A stretch of 64,000 nt of DNA from Hyphomicrobiales bacterium. GTDB taxonomy: Bacteria > Pseudomonadota > Alphaproteobacteria > Rhizobiales > Rhizobiaceae. The stretch covers positions 590,105 through 654,104 of the forward strand of contig UCII01000001.1 of assembly GCA_900472485.1 (NCBI GenBank), read 5' to 3'. Positions 35,191 through 44,063 of this stretch are shown in pieces. The first letter of the stretch is position 1; each line of letters opens with the position of its first letter. The position numbers and the translations under genes were made by a program. The notes beneath the pieces are model-generated. The model saw only the letters and a list, made by a program, of their open reading frames with translations. It searched no databases and was not told where the DNA came from.

Positions 35191-37380
35191 ATGAAGCAGA
35201 AATCCCATAACTATATCAGCAATTTGACACGAAAGAGGTTCCATCTTGCAAGCGGCGCCACCGCACTTGCGACAGTGTTTGCTTTAGGTGGAAATGCCTT
35301 CGCGCAAGATGCTGCGGCCGATGCGAACAATGGAAATGCCACCCAGCTTGCGCCGATCGTCGTCAGTGGCCAATCGAGTGACGCAAGCGACAATACGACC
35401 GTAGCGGCAAAGAAGAGCCAGGGCGCCACCAAGATCAATACGCCCCTCATCGAAACCCCTCGCTCGGTTTCGGTGGTGACCAGGAAGGAATTGGAAGAGC
35501 GCGGTGCGCAGGACATTACCGAGGCGGTGCGTTATTCGGCTGGCGTCCAGACCGGCTCCTATGGCTTCGATCCGCGTTTCGACCAGATCTATATTCGCGG
35601 CAATGATGTTACGACCGACGGCGATTACCGAGACGGGTTGCGGCAGCCCTACATGAATTATGCGATGTTCCGGACCGATCCCTACGCACTTGATCGCGTC
35701 GAGATCATCAAGGGGCCGGTGTCCGTGCTCTATGGCGCCGGATCGCCTGGTGGCATCGTCAACAAAATATCGAAACTGCCGACGGAAGAGACGATCCGAG
35801 AGGTCGGTGTTCTCTATGGAACGTCGGATCGTGCCCAGACGATGTTCGATTTTGGCGGCCGGGTCAATCAAGACGATGACAGCATGCTGTATCGCATTGT
35901 CGGCCTGGCGCGAAAGGGTGACACCAATTTCGATATCGGCGACGATCGTTATCTGATCCAGCCGTCCTTCACCTGGAAGCCGGACGATACGACGAAAATC
36001 ACGATCTATGGCTCGGCGCAATCCACGGAAACGGATGCCAATGTCGGCGCAATGATCGGCCCCGACGGCAATGTTCTCGACTATCGCGACAGCGACCCGG
36101 ATTACGATTATCAAAGGACCAAGCAGCAGCAGGTCGGCTATCAGTTCGAGCACGAGTTCGATGGCGGCTTCACCTTCCGCCAGAACCTTCGCTTCTCGCA
36201 TCTTGATCTGAAGTCGCGCTATCTCAGCACCTACAGCTGGGTCGGAGACGTCGCCCAGCGCGGTGCGACCGCGATCGGCGACAAGATGAATGTCTTCCAG
36301 ATCGACAACCAGCTTGAATCCAAATTCGATACCGGCCCGGCAGCCCACACCATGCTGTTTGGGCTCGACTATACCCGTATGAGCGATTCCTTCGCATACG
36401 GAATGGATACTACGACCAGCCCCGCCTATGATTTCGATATAAGCAATCCGACCTATGGAGTATCGGGTCCGACGCCGGCCTATAATTTCAGCCGGGTTGA
36501 CGCCAGCCTGCAGCAGTTCGGCGCCTACGCCATGGATCAGATCGAACTCGACAAGTGGCGCTTCACGCTCGGCGGCCGTCAGACCTGGGTGAAGCAGTCG
36601 ACCGACACCACCATTGTCTCCACTGATACGACAACCAAAGACAGCTTCAACAAGAATGCATTTTCTTACCAGGCTGGTGCGCTCTATCTCTTCGACAATG
36701 GCATTGCACCCTTCACCAGCTATTCCACCTCCTTCAACCCGGTCACACAGCGGTCTGCTTCCGGCAGTATCCTCGATCCGACCAAGGGCGAACAATACGA
36801 ACTTGGCGTAAAATACCAGCCGCCAGGCACCGACATTTTGCTTTCGGCCGTCGCCTATCATCTGGTGGAGAAGAACAAGCCGGTTCTCGTCGATCCGCTG
36901 TTGGGCATTTATGCCTCGCTCGGTGAAGTGACCAATAAGGGGATCGAACTGGAAGCCAGGGCAAACATCACCGATGGCTGGGATGTGGTTGCCGCCTATG
37001 CCTATAACCACTCCGAAATCACGCGTGGTGACAATGCCGGAAATGCACCGGCGGTGACGCCCCAAAACATTGCCAGCCTGTGGTCGAACTATACGTTCCA
37101 GGATGATTCGGCCGCAAAGGGCCTGACCGTCGGCGCCGGCATTCGCTATACCGGCGAGACCTATACCAGTACGGCCAACACCGACAAGAATGATGCAAGC
37201 GTCTACCTGGATGCGGCCGTGTCCTACGACTTCGGAGCGGTCGATCAGAAATATAAGGGCCTGATCGCATCCGTCGATGTCCGCAACATCGCCAACCGTC
37301 GCCTGACGGTCTGCAACGAGGGCTATTGCTACCTCGGACAGGGCCGCAACATCACGGCATCGTTGAAATATCGCTGGTAA
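35191..37380 (+). CDS. TonB-dependent hydroxamate-type siderophore receptor (FhuA/FoxA-like)
   Basis: Outer-membrane receptor of 729 residues. Signal peptide ends near residue 39 (GGNAFAQDA). A TonB box is seen as LAPIVVSGQ (about residue 53), followed by the plug domain (ETPRSVSVVTRKELEERGAQ; IYIRGNDVTTDGDYRDGLRQ; LDRVEIIKGPVSVLYGAGSP-GGIVNKISK) and a 22-strand barrel ending in the aromatic ...KYRW. The C-terminal cysteine pair CNEGYC followed by YLGQGRNI is typical of FhuA/FoxA receptors for hydroxamates. AAGGG precedes the ATG. With fhuCDB and the synthesis genes beside it, it most likely recovers the cell's own siderophore. Confidence 0.93.
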   Translation: MKQKSHNYISNLTRKRFHLASGATALATVFALGGNAFAQDAAADANNGNATQLAPIVVSGQSSDASDNTTVAAKKSQGATKINTPLIETPRSVSVVTRKELEERGAQDITEAVRYSAGVQTGSYGFDPRFDQIYIRGNDVTTDGDYRDGLRQPYMNYAMFRTDPYALDRVEIIKGPVSVLYGAGSPGGIVNKISKLPTEETIREVGVLYGTSDRAQTMFDFGGRVNQDDDSMLYRIVGLARKGDTNFDIGDDRYLIQPSFTWKPDDTTKITIYGSAQSTETDANVGAMIGPDGNVLDYRDSDPDYDYQRTKQQQVGYQFEHEFDGGFTFRQNLRFSHLDLKSRYLSTYSWVGDVAQRGATAIGDKMNVFQIDNQLESKFDTGPAAHTMLFGLDYTRMSDSFAYGMDTTTSPAYDFDISNPTYGVSGPTPAYNFSRVDASLQQFGAYAMDQIELDKWRFTLGGRQTWVKQSTDTTIVSTDTTTKDSFNKNAFSYQAGALYLFDNGIAPFTSYSTSFNPVTQRSASGSILDPTKGEQYELGVKYQPPGTDILLSAVAYHLVEKNKPVLVDPLLGIYASLGEVTNKGIELEARANITDGWDVVAAYAYNHSEITRGDNAGNAPAVTPQNIASLWSNYTFQDDSAAKGLTVGAGIRYTGETYTSTANTDKNDASVYLDAAVSYDFGAVDQKYKGLIASVDVRNIANRRLTVCNEGYCYLGQGRNITASLKYRW

Positions 37381-37387
37381 GCCTACC

Positions 37388-37416
37388 GCGGGCGCTGCGT
37401 TTTGCGCGGCGCCCGC
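37388..37416 (+). terminator. Hairpin after the receptor gene
   Basis: GCGGGCGC (37388-37395) and GCGCCCGC (37409-37416) form a perfect 8-bp GC stem eight bases after the receptor stop codon. There is no U-tract, so it may act as a weak terminator or an mRNA 3' end stabiliser. Confidence 0.5.
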
Positions 37417-37580
37417 TCCGCCCGATAGCCTCCTTTCGTCGGCCGAATTCGACCTTACTGTAAGCAAGGCTACCTTGCAGCCCGAGGCTATCGCGTAGGA
37501 TATCCACATTCTTGCCGATGCGGCGATGAGGCTGTAGCCTGGCAGAAAATGTGCCCGACCATCCCAGAGGAAGGTTCCGT

Positions 37581-38162
37581 ATGGCCGAGGTCCTTTTGTT
37601 CCACCACGCACAGGGATTGACCCCGGGTGTGCGCGCGTTCGCTGATGTGTTGCGGGGCGCCGGTCACATCGTGCACACGCCTGACCTATTCGACAGGCGC
37701 ACTTTCCAGAGCATCGAAGACGGGCTCGCTTATATCGAGGGGATTGGATTCGACGATATGCGGGAGCGCGGCGCCGGCGTTGCCGACGAGCTGCCTCTTG
37801 CGCTCGTCTACGCCGGGTTCTCGTTCGGCGTGCTACCTGCCCAGAAGCTGGCCCAGACACGGTGCGGAGCCCGAGGAGCTCTCTTCTTCCATTCCTGCCT
37901 GCCGATCAGTGGCGAATGGGCTTTCGGACCTTGGCCGGATGGAGTCCCTGTCCAGATTCACGGAATGGAAAACGACCCAATCTTCGTAGGCGAGGGTGAT
38001 ATCGATGCCGCCCGAGAGATTGTGGCGAAGGTCGAGGACGCGAAGCTTTTTCTTTATCCCGGCGATCAGCACTATTTCGCCGACAGTTCGCTCCCGTCGT
38101 ATGATGCGGGTGCAACCGCACTGTTGACGAGCCGAGTGCTTGAGTTCCTGGATCGCGTCTGA
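37581..38162 (+). CDS. Dienelactone hydrolase-family protein
   Basis: Small alpha/beta hydrolase of 193 residues. The start at 37581 (MAEVLLFHHAQGL) is fixed by AGAGGAAGG six bases upstream. Typical family features: EVLLFHHAQGLTPGVRAFAD, the nucleophile region YAGFSFGVLPAQKLA, GALFFHSCLP, VQIHGMENDPIFVGEGDID (acid) and PGDQHYFADSSLPSYD (histidine). The nucleophile is serine (GFSFG) instead of the cysteine of classical dienelactone hydrolases. It lies between the receptor gene and the converging fhuB; whether it belongs to iron metabolism is unknown. No iron operator seen in front of it. Confidence 0.82.
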   Translation: MAEVLLFHHAQGLTPGVRAFADVLRGAGHIVHTPDLFDRRTFQSIEDGLAYIEGIGFDDMRERGAGVADELPLALVYAGFSFGVLPAQKLAQTRCGARGALFFHSCLPISGEWAFGPWPDGVPVQIHGMENDPIFVGEGDIDAAREIVAKVEDAKLFLYPGDQHYFADSSLPSYDAGATALLTSRVLEFLDRV

Positions 38163-38296
38163 TCGAGGCCAGTGTTTTGGTTTGAGCTTGGTTCCTAAAA
38201 GAGGTCGTGCAGCACCACAAGCACACTGCCCGCTTTCGGCTAGCAAGCATCCCGTTTGCATATATGTCGCGCTCCGGGAGCGTCTGCTACGTCAGA

Positions 38297-40285
38297 CTAT
38301 GCTGTTCTGCGCCGCTTCATCAACAATATCAGCAGCAGCGGGGCGCCGACGAGGGCGGAAACCAGGCCGGCGGGCATCTGGTAGGGAAAGGCGATCATTC
38401 GGCCGAACCAGTCTGCGAGCACCATGAGGCCGCCGCCGGCGAGCGCCGCGCCGGTAAGCTGGGGTGCAGCGCGCCGCAGGCCAAGTTCGCGTGCCAGATG
38501 CGGCCCCATGAGGCCGATGAAGCTCAAAGGCCCGACGACGAGGGTAGCGGCTGCGGTCATGGCTGCGGCAAGCGCAAAGAGGCAGGCCCGCGCGAAGTTG
38601 ACGCGAATGCCGATTGCCTGCGCCGCTTGGGTTCCAAGCGGCAGCAGGTCGAGCCAGCGATGGGCCAGAAAGGCAAGCGCAAGGCCTGTTATTGCCGCCA
38701 TCATCGCAGAGATTGCCTTTGGTGTATCAACGAGATAAGTCGATCCGCTCATCCACTGCATCACGATCATAGCGCGCGGATCGCCGCTCGCGGCCAGCAC
38801 GCTGATGAAGGCATCCAGCATGGCTCCGAGCGCGATGCCTGTCAGAAGTACCCGTTCCGGCGCGAAACCGGACCGGATGCCGAACAGGAAGATGGCGATG
38901 AGCACGGCGAAGGCGCCGATACCGCCGAAGCCCAGTTGAGCGGCCATGCCGGGAGCAGGCAGAAAGAGAGCGGCGGTGACGCCGAGCGTGGCGCCTGCCG
39001 AAATACCTAGAACTTCCGGACTTGCCATCTCATTGCCGCTGAGCCGTTGCAGGATAGCGCCCACAACGCCAAGCATGGCACCCGCAGCAAAGGCGCCGGC
39101 GATGCGAGGAAGACGATAGGGCAGCACGTCGGGCCAATAGAGATAGGCAAGCAGCGTCCATGTTCCATCCGGTGCGCGCCCGAAGAAGACCGCGCCTGCG
39201 AGGAGAAGGAGGAGCGCCGGAACTGGTGCAAGCAAGAGGACGCGCGGCGTATGTAAGGCGCGGTTGGCATTCTGAGAGGGAGATGGCACGCTGCGTTGCA
39301 CGGCCTTCAGGCGCGGCAGCATCAGAAGCAGCAATGGCGCGCCGAGCAACGCGGTGATGGCACCTGTCGGCAGGAAGGTCGAAGAGGCTCCGGAAAGCAG
39401 CACCAAGGCCTCATCGGTCAGCAGCAGCAATCCTGCGCCGATGAGGGGCGACCAGATGAGCTGGCTCTTCATCTGTCGGGCGCCGGCAAGCTGGGCGATG
39501 CGCGGCGCGATGAGGCCGATGAAGCCGATAACGCCCACGGCACTGGTGACGATCGCGGCAAGTGCAATCGCGATGCAAACGGCAGCAATGCGCGTGCGCT
39601 TGACCGACAGGCCAAGCCCGCTCGCGCCGCTATCGCCAAGTTCCATGAGTGCAAGCGGCCGCGCCATCAGCAAGGCCGCGGCAAACAGGATGGCGATTTT
39701 CGGGAGAAGGGATAGCGGAATGGTCCAGCTTTGCTGCGCCAGCGATCCGGCGCCCCAGATGAAAAGGCCGGAGAGATAGCGATCGTTCATCAAGATGAGA
39801 ATGGCAGCAAGCGCTCCGCTCCAGACGCCGACGATCAAGCCGGCGAGCACCAGCGCCAACGGCGAAAAGCCGCGTCTTGCGCCGATCAGGAAGACGACTG
39901 CCGCCGCGGCGGCACTCCCGAACAGGGCAACTGCGTCGCGGCTGAGGCCCTGAAGAGCGGGAAAGGCAAGCATGACGCCGACAAGCGCAAGATTGGCGCC
40001 TGCGGAAATGCCGAGGGTGGAGGGCGAGGCAAGCGGATTGCGCAGCACCTGCTGCAGCAGGCTTCCCGACAGCGAGAGTGCGGCACCGGCCAGCAAGGCG
40101 GTGACGATTCTCGGGAGGGTCGAATAGACAAGCAGTAGGCGTTGCGGATCGTAACCTGCTTTCTGCTCGAACAAGCGTGAAAGGTCCGGCGCCAGTTGAT
40201 GCCAGGCAAGCAGGCTGGCGAGCACGAACAGCGTCAGAGCCACGGCTGGAGCACCGAGGACGTTATTTGCTTCGGCACGGATCAT
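38297..40285 (-). CDS. fhuB: Ferri-hydroxamate ABC importer, fused double permease FhuB
   Basis: Inner-membrane protein of 662 residues made of two FecCD permease halves (about 1-330 and 345-662), the layout of FhuB rather than the homodimeric BtuC type. Each half has about ten spans and the family signatures: SGSLLQQVLRNPLASPSTLGISAGAN in two pieces in the first half, and GAILQRLSGNEMASPEVLGI in the second; VIGFIGLIAPRIAQL and GPLSFIGLMGPHLARELG also repeat. Its ATG overlaps the fhuD stop (ATGA). It moves the siderophore-iron complex into the cytoplasm with FhuC and FhuD; it is the last gene of the operon. Confidence 0.94.
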   Translation of the reverse strand: MIRAEANNVLGAPAVALTLFVLASLLAWHQLAPDLSRLFEQKAGYDPQRLLLVYSTLPRIVTALLAGAALSLSGSLLQQVLRNPLASPSTLGISAGANLALVGVMLAFPALQGLSRDAVALFGSAAAAAVVFLIGARRGFSPLALVLAGLIVGVWSGALAAILILMNDRYLSGLFIWGAGSLAQQSWTIPLSLLPKIAILFAAALLMARPLALMELGDSGASGLGLSVKRTRIAAVCIAIALAAIVTSAVGVIGFIGLIAPRIAQLAGARQMKSQLIWSPLIGAGLLLLTDEALVLLSGASSTFLPTGAITALLGAPLLLLMLPRLKAVQRSVPSPSQNANRALHTPRVLLLAPVPALLLLLAGAVFFGRAPDGTWTLLAYLYWPDVLPYRLPRIAGAFAAGAMLGVVGAILQRLSGNEMASPEVLGISAGATLGVTAALFLPAPGMAAQLGFGGIGAFAVLIAIFLFGIRSGFAPERVLLTGIALGAMLDAFISVLAASGDPRAMIVMQWMSGSTYLVDTPKAISAMMAAITGLALAFLAHRWLDLLPLGTQAAQAIGIRVNFARACLFALAAAMTAAATLVVGPLSFIGLMGPHLARELGLRRAAPQLTGAALAGGGLMVLADWFGRMIAFPYQMPAGLVSALVGAPLLLILLMKRRRTA

Positions 40286-41187
40286 GCGAATGTTTCCAGA
40301 TGGTCAAGCAATATGCGCGCGAAGCGCTCCGCTTCCTGCACCATGCCGAACATCAATGTGCCCGGCAGCACGGAGACGCGCCCGTCTCTAACGAAAGGGA
40401 GGCTGGTCCACAGCGGGCTATCCTGCAGATTGTCGAGAACGTTCGGCGGTAGCAGCGGTTCGAATGCGATGAGGCGCAGGCTTTGATCGAGCGTCGCCAA
40501 TTCCTCCAGCCCGATCGTCTCGAAGCCCCAGTAATCGCCCGGCCTGGCCCAAGCGTTTTTGAGCCCGATCCTAGTCATGACGTTCTGGTAGAGGCCCGCG
40601 CCGCAATAGATGCGGGCATGGCGCGGATCGACAAAATTGATGAGCGCCAATGGTGGAGGGTTGAGCTTTTTGACGCGGTTTGCGCAGTCGTCGAAGAATT
40701 GTTCCGACCGAGCAAGGAATTCTTCCGCCTGCTGCCGCCGGCCGATGGCGTCGGCCAACTGACGCGTCGCCTCGATGGAGCGTGGCAAAGCTTCGCCGCC
40801 TTCGGCATAGATCGTCAGTTCCAGGACCGGCGAAATTGCCTCCAGTTGCGGTTTCAAAGGCGCGAGATAGGGCGTCGTCAGAATCAGCGCCGGCTTGACG
40901 CTTACAAGAACCTCGAGATTGATCTCGCTGGTGGTGCCGAGATCGACGACACCACCAGGCATTTTCGGTTCGACGACCCATGTGTCCCAATCGGCAAGTG
41001 AGGCGATGGCGGCGGGCGTGACGCCGAGCGCCAGCAGTGTCGACGCCAGGCCGTAATCGAGGGAAACGATCGGACCGGATATGGTTTCTGCAGCCACACT
41101 CGGTTGCGGAACGGCGAAAAGTGCCGCAGCGGCAAGCAGCGTGCGGCGCGAAAGCATCAGGTTCTCGAAGCTGCTTTCAAATGACAT
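40282..41187 (-). CDS. fhuD: Ferri-hydroxamate periplasmic binding protein FhuD
   Basis: Binding protein of 301 residues in the FhuD/TroA-like class with a rigid inter-domain helix. The N-terminus MSFESSFENLMLSRRTLLAA carries a twin-arginine-type signal (SRRTLL), as in many FhuD proteins. Body segments: GLASTLLALGVTPAAIASLA, PGGVVDLGTTSEINLEVLVS-VKPALILTTPY, and GDYWGFETIGLEELATL near the ligand pocket. The ATG at 41187 overlaps the end of fhuC by 11 bp; an ATG at 41205 is possible. Order fhuC-fhuD-fhuB with overlaps shows one transcript. Confidence 0.9.
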   Translation of the reverse strand: MSFESSFENLMLSRRTLLAAAALFAVPQPSVAAETISGPIVSLDYGLASTLLALGVTPAAIASLADWDTWVVEPKMPGGVVDLGTTSEINLEVLVSVKPALILTTPYLAPLKPQLEAISPVLELTIYAEGGEALPRSIEATRQLADAIGRRQQAEEFLARSEQFFDDCANRVKKLNPPPLALINFVDPRHARIYCGAGLYQNVMTRIGLKNAWARPGDYWGFETIGLEELATLDQSLRLIAFEPLLPPNVLDNLQDSPLWTSLPFVRDGRVSVLPGTLMFGMVQEAERFARILLDHLETFA

Positions 41188-41995
41188 AGGCAAGCGGCGT
41201 TCCATGTACGGGATGGGCGGTGACGCCCATGTTGGTGCCGTAGATCGTATTGAGCGTTTCGGCCTTCATGAGACTCGGCGACGGGCCTGCTGCAATGAGA
41301 CGCCCTTGCTTCAGCGCATGCAGATGATCGCAGAAATGTGCCGCGACATTGATATCGTGCAGGACGAGAATGACGCTCAGATCCTTCGTCCGGCAAAGCT
41401 CGCGCACGAGCCCGAGGATTTCCATCTGGTGGGCGATGTCGAGTGCAGATGTCGGCTCGTCGAGCAGCAGGCAGCGGCTGTCCTGAGCGACGAGCATGGC
41501 AATCCAGACACGCTGACGCTCGCCGCCGGAGAGCGTATCCACCATCCGGCCTGCCAGCGTATCGACATGCGTGAGCTTCATCGCGGTCTCGACTTTTTCC
41601 CGATCGATATCGGTGAACCGCCCGAGCGCGCCATGCCAGGGATAACGCCCGCAGGCGACAAGCTCCTCGACGGTCATGCCGGCAGCGGAACTGGTGTCCT
41701 GCGGCAGATAGGCGACGGCGCGGGCAAAGGTGCGCATGTCATAAGAACTGGCGGCCACGCCATCGAACAGGACGCGCCCGCCGGTCGGCTGAATCTGTCT
41801 GGCCAACAGTTTGATCAGCGTGGATTTGCCGGAGCCGTTATGGCCGATCAGACCGGAAATCTCGCCCGCCTTGAAGCTGATATCGAGCGGGTGAAGAATG
41901 GTTTTGCCATCGACCTCGAAACGCAGGCCTTCCGTCGTGAAGACTGTTGCGTGATTGTGACCGTTTCCGGTGATCGTTTCGTCTTTCATGATCAT
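41177..41995 (-). CDS. fhuC: Ferri-hydroxamate ABC importer ATPase FhuC
   Basis: ATPase of 272 residues, FhuC/FepC family: Walker A IGHNGSGKSTLIK, signature TLSGGERQRVWIAMLVAQ, Walker B CLLLDEPTSALDIAHQ and the H-loop VILVLHDINVAAHFCD. Three in-frame ATG codons lie within 12 bases (42001, 41995, 41989); AGGA is six bases before the second, which I use. A GATAATGATCAT-like sequence covers this start region and resembles a metal-regulator site, but rhizobial iron control is usually by RirA, so I do not claim it. It energises FhuB. Confidence 0.93.
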   Translation of the reverse strand: MIMKDETITGNGHNHATVFTTEGLRFEVDGKTILHPLDISFKAGEISGLIGHNGSGKSTLIKLLARQIQPTGGRVLFDGVAASSYDMRTFARAVAYLPQDTSSAAGMTVEELVACGRYPWHGALGRFTDIDREKVETAMKLTHVDTLAGRMVDTLSGGERQRVWIAMLVAQDSRCLLLDEPTSALDIAHQMEILGLVRELCRTKDLSVILVLHDINVAAHFCDHLHALKQGRLIAAGPSPSLMKAETLNTIYGTNMGVTAHPVHGTPLAYVI

Positions 41996-42055
41996 TATCA
42001 TTCCTGCTGAAGCATGCTCGCTTCGTGAAATTCCGATGGCCCGCAGCTGGCCGGG

Positions 42056-42529
42056 TTAGTTTAGCGAGGTCAACGGCTTGACGAAGAAGAGGCACGGATC
42101 GCTTTCACGCCAGAGGGTCGGGAATATCTCGGCGCGGATGAAGCCGTTTCTATCGTAGAAGGCGCGGGTCTTTTCATATTGCGGTTCGTCCCTGCCGCGC
42201 GGCGCGAGCGTCTTGACCGTCAGGAGCTTGCAATCGGAAGAGCGGGCAAAGGTCTCGGCTGCGGCCAGCAATCGCCTGCCCACGCCGCTGCGATGGTGCT
42301 GGCGCCTAGTTGCTATCACAAGAATCTCCATGGCGGCCGGCGGATGGGCGCGCAGCGCAACGAAGCCGGCAACGGTATCCGCCTCGACGCAGCCGAACAT
42401 CGGCAGAGTCTCCACGGCACCCGCGCAGGCTTCGATGACATCGGGGTCGGTAAACCAGTCGGTCAATTCCGACATGATGTCACGACAGATGACGCCTTTG
42501 GATTTGGTTATCTCGATGGCTTCCTGCAT
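42056..42529 (-). CDS. GNAT-family N-acetyltransferase
   Basis: Acetyltransferase of 157 residues with the GNAT acetyl-CoA loop MEILVIATRRQHHRSGVGRR (pattern R/Q-x-x-G-x-G/A) and the C-terminal YEKTRAFYDRNGF. It lies between the sigma-factor gene and fhuC on the same strand (59 bp after the sigma gene), so it is probably co-transcribed with both. VbsC, the acetylase of vicibactin synthesis, is missing from the window; this gene is in the right place but is much smaller than expected for a dedicated siderophore acetylase, so I do not equate them. Substrate unknown. Confidence 0.75.
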   Translation of the reverse strand: MQEAIEITKSKGVICRDIMSELTDWFTDPDVIEACAGAVETLPMFGCVEADTVAGFVALRAHPPAAMEILVIATRRQHHRSGVGRRLLAAAETFARSSDCKLLTVKTLAPRGRDEPQYEKTRAFYDRNGFIRAEIFPTLWRESDPCLFFVKPLTSLN

Positions 42530-42588
42530 CTATTCTTCCCTTTCCTGGCGATGGAGCGCGGTTCGCAGGCGATGGTGGCGAACCACCA

Positions 42589-43179
42589 TCAGGCCCGCAT
42601 CTCCCGCACCCGTGTTGTTCGGTTTCGTCTGTGGCTACCGCCGGCGGCGCAGGCATGGTCGGCCTCGAGCGAAATTGCGGCGAGGCATCGCGAATGCGCC
42701 TCCCGCAGAAGGCCGCAAACAAGAGCGCAGGATACGCCAGCTTCCTTTGCAATGATGTTCTGGGGGATATCGTCGAAATAGTGCTCCTCGTAGAACTTCC
42801 GGGTTCTGGCGGGCATGGATTCGACGGTGCAGCGGAAGGCTTTATAGGCTTCGGCCTCGTGGAGGTGCTCCTCGGGGCTTCCATAGGCCGAGGTATTGCC
42901 GCCGACTTCCTCTTCGACGAACAGGCCGCGCTCATATTGCCGGCGCCGCATATGATCGGTCGCCAGATTGCGCACCATGCGCATCACATAGGGTGTGGGA
43001 GCCGCTATATCCGCCTTCAGCGGCTTGGAGACCAGCTGCAGAAGAACTTCTTGCACGACATCCTCAGCCAAGCTCATGCAGCCGGTGATCCGGCGTGCGA
43101 CGGAGAGGAGCTTCGGATAGGCATGAAGTGCTGTTTGGAGTTGCTCATTGGAAGTCGACTGCGAATGGTTGGCAATCAT
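42589..43179 (-). CDS. rpoI: ECF sigma factor, RpoI-like
   Basis: Extracytoplasmic-function sigma factor of 196 residues. Region 2 is visible at about residues 25-90 (CMSLAEDVVQEVLLQLVS; YVMRMVRNLATDHMRRRQYE) and region 4 at about 115-165 (SMPARTRKFYEEHYFDDIPQ; NIIAKEAGVSCALVCGLLRE). No FecR-type anti-sigma gene is adjacent, as for PvdS/RpoI-class iron-starvation sigmas. The start is the ATG at 43179, since the longer frame begins upstream of the promoter operator region. An iron operator overlaps its likely -35 box. In R. leguminosarum RpoI drives the vbsGSO and vbsADL operons; two matching promoter copies are found here between the NRPS and vbsA genes. C-terminal 30 residues are basic and unconserved. 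Confidence 0.85.
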   Translation of the reverse strand: MIANHSQSTSNEQLQTALHAYPKLLSVARRITGCMSLAEDVVQEVLLQLVSKPLKADIAAPTPYVMRMVRNLATDHMRRRQYERGLFVEEEVGGNTSAYGSPEEHLHEAEAYKAFRCTVESMPARTRKFYEEHYFDDIPQNIIAKEAGVSCALVCGLLREAHSRCLAAISLEADHACAAGGSHRRNRTTRVREMRA

Positions 43180-43250
43180 GTCGGGCTCTCGCTGAAATCC
43201 AAAGTTGCATTTCTGTGTGCCCCTCTTTTTGAGAGGGAACCTATAAAACA

Positions 43251-43265
43251 TGACAATGATAGTCA
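43251..43265. promoter_or_regulatory. Iron-responsive operator (RirA-type) before the sigma-factor gene
   Basis: TGA-CAATGATAG-TCA, again TGA-N9-TCA. On the minus strand the site overlaps TTGACT, a good -35 hexamer for the sigma gene, so a bound repressor would block RNA polymerase. It lies 72 bp upstream of the chosen start codon. Confidence 0.68.
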
Positions 43266-43343
43266 AGATAGCGGAGTCGAAAAGTGAAGCATCTCCTAAA
43301 TCGAGGCTTATCCACCTGATTTTATTTTAATTTTTTTGACGAT

Positions 43344-44063
43344 CTAGAAGAAAATCCCGCTTTTGTGATGCTGCCATTCCGGTCTTGCTGTAGCCCTTGA
43401 TGTCGCGATAGCCCATTGAAAATCCCCGCTTTCTCCATTGCTGATCCGGCCGGAATGGATGAAAAATGCTTCGCCCGACATCTGGCTTTTGCTTTCAAAG
43501 GTTGTATTTCCTGGCATTAATATCACGCTTTGCGGGTCGGCCAGAAAACCTTGGCCGAAGCATTTCAACGCAGCCTCTTTCTGGACCCAACAGGCGAGAA
43601 AAACACCGCGGCGATGTCGCTCATCCAATTGATGCACCTGATTGAGCTCTTGTTCGGAAAGGATCATCAGCATGATCTCGGAAGCTTCCTTCTCCGAAAA
43701 TGCGTCGAGGCGCTCGATATCGATGCCAATGCAGCCGCCGCGGCAGATCGCGAGCGCTACGTGGTCTTTCGTGTGCGAGAGATTGAAGTCGATGTCGGGG
43801 TAATCACGCAGGTAGGGTCTGCCGGAAGGGGTAATCGCAAGGCAAAGTGCTTGCGGGGCGCAGCCAACCAGATTGGCAATAATGCTTCGGCACAGGACCC
43901 GTCCGGCAACGAAAAGGTGCCGTGCCGCGCATGATCTGAATGCTGCGGCACGGCTTTTTTCTGCCTCGCTTAAAATCGAGTCCGGTACGGGAAGCTCGTC
44001 AGACAGGTGCAGGCTATGAAGCTCTACCTGCGCCGTCTCTTCCCCCGATTGGTTTGTCTTCAC
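43344..44063 (-). CDS. Sfp-type 4'-phosphopantetheinyl transferase
   Basis: Enzyme of 239 residues that attaches the phosphopantetheine arm of CoA to the carrier domain of the neighbouring NRPS. Signature motifs: the magnesium site CIGIDIERLDAFSEKE (G-I-D-I-E) at about residue 113 and the W-x-x-K-E-A-x-x-K motif as CWVQKEAALKCFGQGF at about 160-175; SPSGRPYL-type and FNLSHTKDHVALAI segments match Sfp/EntD. GTG start directly after the TAG of the hydroxylase gene, so it is the last gene of the leftward NRPS operon. Its size and motifs place it nearer Sfp than AcpS. Confidence 0.9.
   Translation of the reverse strand: MKTNQSGEETAQVELHSLHLSDELPVPDSILSEAEKSRAAAFRSCAARHLFVAGRVLCRSIIANLVGCAPQALCLAITPSGRPYLRDYPDIDFNLSHTKDHVALAICRGGCIGIDIERLDAFSEKEASEIMLMILSEQELNQVHQLDERHRRGVFLACWVQKEAALKCFGQGFLADPQSVILMPGNTTFESKSQMSGEAFFIHSGRISNGESGDFQWAIATSRATARPEWQHHKSGIFF

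Noticed and set aside
35284..37860. 858-codon open frame on the minus strand opposite the TonB receptor gene
   Set aside because: It mirrors the receptor's codon pattern in a GC-rich region, has no family similarity and no ribosome site; the plus-strand receptor is certain.
41985..42001. GATAATGATCAT-like Fur-box resemblance at the fhuC start
   Set aside because: It is made of the repeated ATG/ATC start codons and rhizobial iron genes are normally under RirA; not enough to call an operator.
42056..42529. Small GNAT as the missing VbsC acetylase
   Set aside because: Right location but generic short GNAT without siderophore-acetylase features; kept only as a general acetyltransferase.
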